Positions 10,763-20,600 of a stretch of 64,000 bases of DNA are shown piece after piece (the first letter of the stretch is position 1; the number at the start of each line of letters is the position of its first letter). The translations under genes were made by a program, and so were the position numbers. Under the pieces are notes generated by a model. That model was not told the DNA's origin and ran no database searches. It was given only the letters and a program-made list of their open reading frames with translations. The stretch is taken from assembly GCA_958510875.1 (NCBI GenBank), contig OY294068.1:174189411-174253410 (forward strand), read 5' to 3'. This stretch comes from Endomychus coccineus (lineage: Eukaryota; Arthropoda; Insecta; Coleoptera; Endomychidae).

Positions 10763-11895
10763 CCGAGCATGGTAATGGAAGACTCCATAGGAATAATTGT
10801 ACCTGACATCATCATATTACGGATTGTGGGATATTATATATTCTATCTAGTGAAATGTAATGATACATTTTCGTCTACGAACGATAAAACTGATAATAAC
10901 TCATATATTTATATTTTAAATCGTCTAGTTTAGATGCATATAACGAAACTAAAAGGACAATCAGCTTAGATCCTCCAACTTCACAAGGATTTAAGGGTAA
11001 TAGAAAATAGAAAAACGGAGGAGCCTCGGAAAGTCTTGTCTCTGAACAGGGTCGCATATGCTAAACAATCTATACAAGATATTAGATTATTTTCCTACAT
11101 ATTTTTATGATTATAAGTCCGTACTTTGTCTTCTTCATATTGAAATTGCGTTCTCAAAGACACCAGAAAGCAATAATGCGCGGCATACCTGTTCCTCGCG
11201 GGGTTTTGCCAATCACTAACGGTGTGGTTTTTACATCCATTTTAACTTATACACAAAGGAATACCGCAGTATGGAGAACAAAATTGGTTTATCTTCAACT
11301 TTCAGAATGCACGCATCTTTATATTATATTCAATAAAGTATTTGAGTTATCGGAAAATTGAAAATCCCTCATCTTCATCCCACGAATTTATGTACGAACG
11401 CTGTTCTCCTGTTCGACAGAACTAACAGATTGAAAATGGAGCGAAGCCCTAATCAAATAGTGCACGAATAAAGGATCAAATAAACATGTGGGTTTTTTAT
11501 TTCATCTACTGCCTACACATATCATAATAGTAGGCACTTAATCGGTTCGGGTGGAATGAAAATCAACCTGAATTGGAATGTTTGAATTACGAGAGAATGA
11601 TATAGTAGATATTACGTTCCATCATCTCAATCACAAATGAAATCTGGCACACTGATAGCTTTAGACAATTACTTTGTAATTAAGAACAACTATCGGATAC
11701 CAAATGTCGTCTACTGAACATTCGAAATGCTCAACAAAACATACAGATGCCTTTCAGATTCTTGAACAACCTTGGTTTCAAAAGGACAGGAGGGTTCCTC
11801 GAGGTGAGCTGGAACTGACGATTACTTGATCTATATCGATATTATTCTATAATTGAATGATTTCACGGTTCATGTTCCACTCATTTTGTTCCGGT
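10763..11895. other. No recognisable gene
   Basis: AT-rich sequence. Open frames at 10,875-11,057 (-) and 11,107-11,361 (+) contain no motif I can name. Confidence 0.4.
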
Positions 11896-11925
11896 GAATG
11901 GTTGTTCGTTGGGTGACACAAATGA

Positions 11926-13270
11926 ATGGAAATTCTGGAGACGAGCTTTCATATTGAAAAGATAATAACTGGATTGTTTAGATCTATGGAGATCTCTATT
12001 GACAATATAGAGAAGTGGTTTCAATCGGCAGCCCTAGGAACTAGCCCTATTGAAATCACAATAAGGGTCTTTACCGGGAGGAGGAAGGTGGATCAGATGA
12101 AGCAAAGTGAGCAGAATGGAATTACCATCGCGATGAAGGATGAAGTCAAGGCATTCAAGCTAACCCATAACTTCTAAGCACCTAAGGAAACAAAATATAG
12201 CCTAATATTTCCACCTTATAAGGCTCATGTCCTTTATTTTGGAGACTCTAGAGAGGATGGTCGATAGGTATAACAAGGACGGTCGGTGCATTAACAGATT
12301 TTTCTCTTCACCGTCAACAGTACGCGTATGAAGTTGGTAAATCAACCGGAAAGGCCCTTCATTAGATGGGTAACAGAGGGTTACTCATTTCGAAGGGGCT
12401 CCCAGTCTTGGACATCAAAAGGGCGTTCGACAATACCTCCTTCAATGCCATGTGCCTCGCTGCAGAGAGATACGAAATTGTCGTCCCAGAGACATGGAGT
12501 TGTCGTCCCAGAAGCGGATACGACCATCATGAGGGTAGCATCGCACGCACATATGTTACCCAAAAGTTTCCCCAGGGAGGGTTCTATCTCCACTCTTTTG
12601 GTGCCCGATGTAGACATTTTGATAGTCGAGCTGGATGAGGCTGGGTTTCATGTCAAACCTATGCAGATAATTCGGCTGCTGGGACTCTCGGCAGACACGC
12701 GGCTACCTTGTGTGAGCTGCTTAACACTGCGCTTGCCATTGTAGCAGTAGGCGCCTATAGTCACTGAGATAGTGACCTTAGATCTTCTTAGGTACACTCC
12801 TGCTACCATGAACCCATCTGTGGACCATACGAGCTCACCTGGTGGCAATACGGCGATAGTTTCTTCGCTCCAATCTCTTCTATCAAGTACGAAGATTTCG
12901 GGAGAAATGAAACGTATAGCTGGAATCATGCTATCTTGTCTCATTGACAGATTACCTCACTCAAAATCACTGAACAACACTCAGCGACTTAGAAATAAAA
13001 GGGACTATGGGGACCACCCAGACAAGGGCTCTGGAGGTTCTATTGAGACTCAAAACAATGGCTGCGGATACTGCGTATTATCTTGCTCAGTGGGTCGAGG
13101 TGTCCATGCATTGCGGTCATGGCAGAATTTGGAGTTTGGCTGCCCGATTTTTCAAATGAACTTCGTACATCGTCTATACTCAATGACTATTGTTGATGAT
13201 CCAGGTTGTATTAGATGCAGAGGCGCGGGCGAAACTGCGTCTCATACAAGGGCGGATCCAGAAAACGTCC
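11926..13270 (+). pseudogene. R1-like LINE reverse transcriptase, decayed
   Basis: Across all three frames the + strand reads LETLERMVDRY (12,240), YAYEVGKSTGKA, then KGLPVLDIKRAFDNTSFNAM (RT motif A, normally DIKGAFD), a degraded PQGG-LSP motif B (FPQGG near 12,575), VELDEAGFHV, and TSADT. Near 12,820-13,000 come SSPGGNTAIVSS and LNNTQRL. The C-terminal zinc-knuckle-like segment DPGCIRCRGAGETASH ends it near 13,260. This order is that of R1/Jockey-group ORF2. The YADD box is destroyed. Many frameshifts make it inactive. Confidence 0.7.
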
Positions 13271-13491
13271 GAGGATTGGGGGTTCCGTTTATTTCTTTAT
13301 AAACACTTGTGTCTCTACTATATCACTAGCTAACTAGGGTTGAGAGGGTTTGATCCTGACCTGATAGTCCATTGAAAAACCTAATATAAATTTTCTATCA
13401 AATTTACGTACACTTTGCACATTTGACGACTCAGATGAACACTATAAATAAGAAATATTCCCCCTGCTTCACTGAAGATACTCTCAAAGTA

Positions 13492-13571
13492 CTGAGAACC
13501 TTCCGGCTACCAAGTAGTCATCATCAGAGTAATCTCTGATGATGGTTACTTGGTATCCGAAAGGTCCTCAG
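13492..13571. repeat. Head-to-head hammerhead-like hairpin pair (38-bp inverted repeat)
   Basis: Left arm 13,492-13,529 and right arm 13,534-13,571 are near-perfect reverse complements separated by TAAT. Each arm, read outward, is CTCTGATGATG, then a C/TTACTTGGTA stem-loop, then a GAAAGGTC-like segment. That is the CUGANGA / stem II / GAAA order of a hammerhead ribozyme core. The + arm has CTGATGA at 13,536 and CCGAAAG after the stem. An extra U precedes stem II, so the core is not strictly canonical. Confidence 0.6.
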
Positions 13572-15339
13572 CAGTGACAAAATTAATTGTTACCCATCAG
13601 CAAGAACCAACGTGGAGGTATAGAGTTTCTCTTGCCAACAATTTTTTTTATTAGTTTTTTGTTTTTTATTTTTTTGGATTTTTAATATTTTTTCTTTTTT
13701 TTTGGAATTTTTCATATTTGGTTTTTTTTTAATTAATTTTATTAACTTTTTTTATATATTAACGGAATTCTACGGTCTTTAGTTTGCGAAAAATGATCAA
13801 TAATATTATCAAAAAATGTATCATTTCATTCTAAGTGTTTTACTAAATCTTTTTCAACTAACATTGTATAAACGATTTTGGCCCATTGTATTTGGCATGT
13901 AAGTTTTAATTCGTTTGAGAGTAGAAAATGATCTCTCCACCGATGCCGACGTAACAGAAATGGTGACTGTCAAACAAAGTAGTTTATAAAACTGAGGTAA
14001 AACTTGTTGCAAATCATTGTCTATCATATATTTTATCATATCGGCGTGACTGTCATACTGGCCTAAAATATCTTTATCCGAGTATATAACGCATAATTCA
14101 TTGTGCCGTGCTATTTTATCAAAAAATTTATATTTTAGAACTGAGTTATCTTAAAGTGTATTGGGGAACTCTTTTGAAAAAGATTCGACTATTCGTCAAG
14201 TCAAAAAACTTCAATTCATGTAAATCGGAAAATCGAATCTCAATTTGACCTTTAATAGTATCTAAAATTTCATAAAAAAGTTGTTTATAATGTAGTTTCT
14301 TGTCTACCAAATTATATGTTCTCCTCCTTTTCGCGGGAGGAGCCTCATCAGTTGAAAAATGTTCAAATAAAATATTAAAATGAAATTCTGTATTACGGAA
14401 ACTTGAAATTTTTCCAATGAGATGTTTCAAACGATCTCTTGAATAAATTATATCAGTGAATTTATGTTGTAAAATTTGAAAAATAAGATCAGTTTGTTCA
14501 AATATTAATTTAAAATTATCAAGAAAAAACAAAAATTCTTCATTTTCTAAATAAGATTTTAAACCAACAGCAGCATTTAATGAAACCTGATCTGTTGAAA
14601 AGTCATCACTGGTTAATACAAAATCAAATGTTTCAATTAATTTGTCTTTATTTTTATGGATGGTAAATACTGCACGTGATGTAAAATTCCATCGAGTTGG
14701 AGTACTACAGGGAAATCAATGATTTTTTTTTAAAACTTCGTCTAGTCAATACTACTATTTGTATTAACAATGATCGATTTTGATAGTTACCTGACATTAC
14801 TAATCGTTTCAAATCCGGTAAAGGCCGTTTATTTAAAAGAAACACTTCTATCATATGTTAATTCAGTAAATGGATTTTCTAAAAGGCAGCAACTAACTCA
14901 CTAACACTCATTTTAAATTCACAACAGACAACAATCTAACCTTACTTCGCGTGACGTGACAACACATACACAAGCACTGCACTGACTGATCTACTCGGCA
15001 GTCGGCAGAACGCACGTCTCGTATTTCATAGATTGCTAGCGGCTGCCGCAGGCTAGCCTCCAGAGGGTATTGCCGTTTTCGCTGATTTACCCAGTTGGCG
15101 TTCGGACTGGTCGGAAAAACGGCAACTGCGTTGAACAACACATGCTCAGCGTTTGAGATATATAGAGAGTCTAGCCTCAGGGCACTGTTTCCAGATTGAA
15201 AATAACTACTGAGAACGGGGAATTAATTGTAAAATTTCAAAAATTATCAGAGAAACAGGAAATAAAATGGAGAATGATCATTAAGATAAATTGGTGAGGA
15301 GGCTGAGCCTCCTTAGCCTCCTTCGAGGAGCCGCAACTG
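13572..15339 (-). mobile_element. hAT transposon, complete ends with 8-bp TSD
   Basis: The ends are CAGTGACAAAATTAATTG at 13,572 and, on the opposite strand at 15,339, CAGTTGCGGCTCCTCGAAGG. They are flanked by GTCCTCAG (13,564-13,571) and GTCCTAAG (15,340-15,347), a 7/8 match. It inserted into the hammerhead-bearing repeat, whose body resumes at 15,348. At 1,768 bp it is shorter than an autonomous hAT, and its transposase is truncated. Confidence 0.85.
13790..14705 (-). pseudogene. hAT transposase (ZMYM1-like), C-terminal half, frameshifted
   Basis: From 14,705 downward the - strand reads TRWNFTSRAVFTI, a DDE/hAT-core signature. It continues through DNFKLIFEQTDLIFQILQHK and AKRRRTYNLVDKKLHYKQLF to SDLHELKFFDLTN. 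A stop at about 14,146 is followed by degraded sequence. The hATC domain SASVERSFSTLKRIKTYMPN lies at about 13,860-13,960. It is the same family as the fragment at 3-254. The N-terminal BED-type finger was not seen. Confidence 0.8.
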
Positions 15340-15347
15340 GTCCTAAG

Positions 15348-15660
15348 TACTTTAAGAGTATCTTAAGTGAATAAGGGTGAATATTACCAATTTATAGTGT
15401 TATAGTGTATTCACAGTGTGAACTATTTCATAGATCAACGTAAATTTCACACAAATTGTTCATAAATCTGGTTATCTAGGGTTGTGCAGTACTATGAATT
15501 TCAGCCGTCTGACGCATGATACAAGATAAATGATTACGTCTTCACAATCTCGATTTTCAGTGTTATTCAGAGTTTTGTCATAGTAATAGAGTTTTCCACT
15601 AATTCTATTCAAGTCGATTGAGAAAAATAAGACTTACAAAAATTTGAACCAAAGGAACTG
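15348..15660 (+). repeat. Body of the hammerhead-bearing repeat, right of the hAT
   Basis: The sequence TTAAGTGAATAAGGGTGA at about 15,365 recurs after the hairpins at 35.3 kb and 45.3 kb, and near 21.92 kb without the hairpin. The 15,540-15,650 part (CAATCTCGATTTTCAGTG, CACTAATTCTATTC) recurs at 54,900-55,020. No coding sequence was recognised. It is probably the leader or LTR-like end of a retroelement. Confidence 0.55.
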
Positions 15661-15664
15661 ATCC

Positions 15665-15813
15665 AAGGCGGGGGCGGTCATGGGCTCCATGACTCTCAGC
15701 AGTGTGTACATACCACCTGGGGTCATAAGAAACATCAGTTCAAGTAGTATTTTGGTCGCACAATGGACCCAATCAAATAGTCAACGTGCTCCGAACTTGA
15801 CCGCCCCCGCTTT
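15665..15813. repeat. GC-rich 16-bp inverted repeat flanking 117 bp
   Basis: AAGGCGGGGGCGGTCA at 15,665-15,680 is the reverse complement, at 15 of 16 positions, of TGACCGCCCCCGCTTT at 15,798-15,813. This is unusual in such AT-rich surroundings. No TSD was evident. Confidence 0.6.
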
Positions 15814-16099
15814 AATTGATTTTACTGATTTGATTCGGAAACTAAGGAGAGTGGAAATTGCGAAACGTTCACCCTTATAGGAACGATAAAGCTAATTACC
15901 AAAGATTAAGAATAAAAAACGAGGGCAAGAAGAAAAGTACTTGGAAAATAAAACAGATGGCGCCACAATCGAAAAAGCCATGTGACATTTGTGATGTACC
16001 ATCTTTAACTAGACGGCATTATAATTTTCAGACTGATATGTCATTCAGTTCTGTTTTGACATCCATCAAAAGCAAGCAACCTTGAAATTTTTTGTAAAT

Positions 16100-17101
16100 A
16101 TGGAAAAAAGTAAGCTTCGCGTCTTGATTGAACATCATTTCTTGCTGGAAAAACATTAGGCAAATCGAAGCATCGCTTGTTAAACATTATGGGGACTCCT
16201 CACCATCGATTGGAACGATTCACAAGTGGTTTACTGATTGTCGTTGTGATAGCATGACCACAAAGGAAGCCGAACGTTCTGGTCATCCAATTGAGGTTAG
16301 AACGCCAGAAATCGTCGATAAAATCTATGGTACGATATTGCATAGTCAAAGTATAAAGGTCTGCTGGAGCCTCCCTTCTACTCTTTTTAAAATTCGAGTG
16401 CAAGCTATTGGTCGTTTATTTCGTTCATTCAATGTTATTGACGACGACGTAATATGATGTTGTTACGTGCAAGGTTGTCATTGGAGGAGCTAGGTGACGT
16501 CACACGATGGTAGGGAGGCTCCAGCAGACCTTTATACTTTGACTGTGCGCTATTGAACGATTTGCGAGTTGAGGCTCACGAGATTGCTGATAAACTTTTT
16601 AAATATGAGAAAGTTATGTGGCAGATGGATGCCACATTTGTTGTGTTCACAATAAGCGCGACCGTGTGACAACTTCAAATGAGTGTTTGACGATGTTCAA
16701 ATGCTATAAGAAGGACTTTTTATGCCTTTTCGTAACCGTGGACGATGCATGGAGATATCACAACACACCAGAGATCAAAGAACAGTAGAAACAATGGACT
16801 CGTCCTGGCAAGTCGTAGCAAAAGAAGGCCAAAGTGAGCTTTTCGGCCAACAAAGTCATGGCGATAGTTTTTGGGATGCACATGCATATTCTCCAGATTT
16901 GGCCCCTGCGATTTTTATATATTTCCATACTTGAAGAAATAGCTCCTCGGAAAGAAATTTGGCACCAACGATAAGGTCATCGCTGCAACAAACGCCTGTT
17001 TAGAAGGATTGCCGAAATCGTATTATTTGGAAGGTATCGAAAAATTAGAAAAACGTTGGACGAAGTGTATCAGGCTACAAGGCGATTATGTTGAGAAATA
17101 A
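16100..17101 (+). pseudogene. mariner transposase (DD34D type), inactive
   Basis: ATG at 16,100 opens MEKSKLRVLIEHHFLLEK. After a frameshift come IRQIEASLVKHYGDSSPSIG, TIHKWFTDCR and AERSGHPIEVRTPEIVDKI, the mariner N-terminal helix-turn-helix and AERSGRP-like linker. Once the MITE is ignored the frame continues ILNDLRVEAHEIADKLF. The catalytic HSPDLAP motif survives as YSPDLAP near 16,890. The C-terminal ATRRLC/YVEK end reaches a TAA at 17,101. The first catalytic Asp region and part of the core are lost. It resembles the irritans/Himar group. Confidence 0.8.
16341..16547. mobile_element. 207-bp MITE nested in the mariner, 8-bp TSD
   Basis: Inverted ends start CATAGTCAAAGTATAAAGGT on the left and CACAGTCAAAGTATAAAGGT on the right, and extend through CTGCTGGAGCCTCCCT. 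Flanks CGATATTG (16,333-16,340) and CGCTATTG (16,548-16,555) form a 7/8 target duplication. Removing the MITE and one TSD rejoins the mariner reading frame, which confirms the boundaries. 8-bp TSDs point to a hAT- or P-type mobilising transposase. Confidence 0.85.
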
Positions 17102-17533
17102 AATAAGTTTTTACCAAATAAATCATTTTTTGTTTCATTTTTCAGGGACTTTTCAATTTGCCCTCGTAGTATGTTCTGTGTAACTCATACCTGTATTCCA
17201 TAACGTATCATCGAATAAATGATCCTCATAATGTCTTGAGATTCATTTCTAACTTCTAATTCTCAATTATATACTTATAGATAGAAAATTACATTCCAAA
17301 CTTAGAATAAAATCTAGAATCCTCTTACCAATATCTTTCAAATAGCGACCGAAATCAGTAGATATGCGCACAGAGTATAATTTAAGTTCTGGAATTTCGT
17401 GGGTATTATTGAATTATCGATAAAACGACCGTTTCTAGGCATTCGAATCGCATTCCTTAAAATATAGACAAGTATTTCAAATCTGTGTCAAACAATATTT
17501 TTAAAGTGTTATAAATCCCTTGGAAATTCCGAA

Positions 17534-17692
17534 ATGGCAGAAAGAACTAGTAAAAAGAAAAGTGATAAAATGCTTGACCTGGACGAATGTCACAGAATAA
17601 TCTCAGCTTCTAAGTTAGAACGGATTGGTGATAGATATTCTCGGAAATGGTGGGGAAAGATATTCAAAATGTTGGAAGATGAATCAGCAATT
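17534..17692 (+). CDS. Host gene 1, exon 1
   Basis: ATG at 17,534 is followed by 53 codons (MAERTSKKKSDKMLDLDECH, then RIISASKLERIGDRY, KWWGKIFKMLEDESAI). A consensus gtaagt donor at 17,693 ends it in phase 0. The context GAAATGGC suits a start. It lies just right of the mariner at 17,166. Confidence 0.6.
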
Positions 17693-20600
17693 GTAAGTAC
17701 TCACACTTCTCAAAAATGTTAATATCATTCTGCTTCTTATATTCTTGAACATAAATGGAAAAGAAAAAATGCAAATTTAAAATATCTTCATTGAAATTTA
17801 ATTACATGTACCTAAATATTAATAATGATTCTTGACCCAGATATGAACTATAAATAAAATTCTCGGGAAATAGGCCACAATAAAACATATGCTTATTATT
17901 TTCGTCTTTACGTTTGGGTCTCATGACCATCATCAGAAGACGTAATGTATGAAATCTGTGTAATTATTTACAAGAAGGGCCTCACCCCCGATTTTGATGA
18001 AAATTTGTTTACAGGCTACTTACGTGTTCCTTATTAACGATCAAAAAAGAAAAATCTGCAGAAATGCACCGTTTTCCAGAAAAAAAAATTAAATCTTCTC
18101 ATAATTAGCACTCAATATATTGACCTCTAAAGCACATAACAACTAGCCTAAATGTCATGGAATATGTCTTTTTCAACTATATTCCAATATTTTGATAATG
18201 AAACGTAGTAAAAATAGAAACTTTCCATTGAAAGTAAATAAACAGCATCTGACATTTAATTGTAGCCTCTCTACAAGATATTTCGTTTTCTCGTCGTCTG
18301 AAATGTCGCTTTCATAGATAAGTTCCGTTATTATTTGGGTAAGTCATAGAGGACACTATACTCCAAGAAGTCAGGACTTATTGCTATTTGAATGTGTATT
18401 TTTGTTGAATGAATTCTGTCTAGCAGCGTATTTTCCTCATTATTTTTGTAGTTACAAGCTGCAATCCGTAGGTCTGAGGTTATTGGATGTATATTTTTGT
18501 TAGATGCATTCTGCAAACAACCTATTTTCCTGATGTACTTCCAAACGGCAATCCGTAAATAGGAACAGCGTATTTCTCTAATACTTTTTGTAGGTCCAAG
18601 CGGCAATCCGTAGGTCTGAGGTTATTGGAAGTGTATTTTTAGAACAACATATTCACCTCATTTCACAAAGAGGAATGTATGTTGTTCAAGAATATGCACC
18701 AAAAATACACTTTCAATAACCTCAGACCTACGGATTGCCGCTTGGAACTATAAAAAGAATGAAGGAAATAGGCAGTTCTACATAATGCATGTAGGAAAAG
18801 TACAATTTCAATAACCTCAGACCTACGAATTGCCGCTCTTCCTGATGTCTTTCAAGGAGCAATCTGTAGGTAGGAAAAACGTATTTCCCTAATACCTTTT
18901 GTAGGTCCAAGCGGCAATCCGTAGGTCTGAGGTTATTGGAAGTGTATTTTTAGAACAGCATATTCACCTCATTTCACAAAGAGGAATGTATGTTGTTCAA
19001 GAATATGCACCAAAAATACACTTTCAATAACCTCAGACCTACGGATTGCCGCTTGGAACTGTGAAAAGAATGATGGAAATAGGCAGTTCTACAGGTCCAA
19101 GCAACAAAATAAAAAAAATTAATTTAGGAACTGACAGAAAAGTACTGACACAATTATACAGCACTCTATGAGTCTCCGAACGGCCAAAAAATGTCATAAT
19201 AATGATATCTATGGAAATACCTTGTAGGGAGGCTACAATTAAATGTCAGATGCTTTTTATTTACTTTAAATGCAAAATTTCCATTTTCACTGCGTTTCAT
19301 CATCAAAATATTGGAATATTGTTGAAAGAGACGAATTTCATGACATTTAGGCTAGTTGTTATGTGTTTTTGAGGTCAATATTTCCAGATAAACATGGTGC
19401 TAATTATGAGAAGATTTTAATCTTTTCCTGGAGAACGGTGCATTTCCGCAGATTTTTCTTTCATGATCATTCATAAGGAACACGTAAGTAGCCTGTAAAA
19501 AAAATTTCATCAAAATCGGGGGTGAGGCCCTTCTTGTAAATAATTACCGAAATCTGATTTCTAAAATTAATTGTATTCGCACAAGGCGCCTTATCGCACT
19601 AATTTCAATTAAAATGCCATTGTCGCCGAAACGAACAGAAGCACGAGTAATCGAAATTATAACACATTAATATTTTAAGCATATAAATTAAGAATCCGCT
19701 GCTTTGCAAATATTCTTATGAACTCTAAAGTCATATCAAATCACAGTATGTATAACGACTGAAGGACTGAACTGAGAATATAATACTCGAGTATCCACTT
19801 TAAAACCAGATGTTGAAGATTTATAAGGAAATAGAAAAAGGTTGTCAGACCTTATTAGAAATATTGTTATTTGAGCGTGCTACCAACAATAACTGATGTT
19901 GAGCGGAGATTAAAAACAACACACCTCTAGATCAATCTGAATTTATAAATGCGGTAAAGTTTGTTTAAAATGCACTCATTTTCAATACGGTGAGCAATAT
20001 TATGGGCAAATATTCGGCACAGCAATGGGATCTCCTAATTCAGCTACTATTGCTAACCTAGTTATGGAATGCTCAATGTAAGTCAGAGCTGTAATAAATT
20101 TATTAGATTTTTAACCCGTATTCTTTAAACGGTATGTAGATGATTGCCTCAAGGTTGTTCCCAATTCACTTGTGAAATAGAAGTGAACAAAAACATAAAT
20201 TTCCTAGATATGAACATTAGGCATGATGCAGATGGAAAAATGAAAACTTCGTGGTTTACTAAAGAAGTCTAGTCTCAACATTATCTTCACTTCAATTCCG
20301 TTGCACCAACAAGTTATAAGAAAAGTGTTATAAACAGTCTTACAAATCGCGCGGTTAAATTGTCCCACCCAGAGGACCGTTCTAAAAATTCAAAAATTGT
20401 TCGTAATACACTGGAAATAAATGGCTACCCAAAACATTTTTCAATCCCCATCATTAAAGAAAGAATTAACAAAATCTATGATGGAACGTCATATATAAAT
20501 AACATAAACGGTAAGACAGATAATTTTATAACATTAGGTACCATACATTCCGGAGATCTCAGAGAAAATAAGAAATGTTTAAAAAAGTATGATATAAATG

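Larger units (their letters stand above)
15920..17166 (+). mobile_element. Himar-like mariner element, degraded, with nested MITE
   Basis: The TIRs are CGAGGGCAAGAAGAAAAGTA at 15,920 and, on the other strand from 17,166, CGAGGGCAAATTGAAAAGTC. TA follows the right end; the left dinucleotide is now AA. The interior encodes a mariner transposase relic and is interrupted by a 207-bp MITE at 16,341-16,547. Confidence 0.85.

Noticed and set aside
12381..12944. Minus-strand frames opposite the R1-like LINE
   Set aside because: They are shadows of the + strand RT relic, which has the recognisable motifs.
13240..13300. Another hAT terminus (CAAGGGCGGATCCAGAAAAC)
   Set aside because: It resembles a CAGGGGCGGATCCAGG-type end, but no partner end or TSD was found before the hairpin pair at 13,492.
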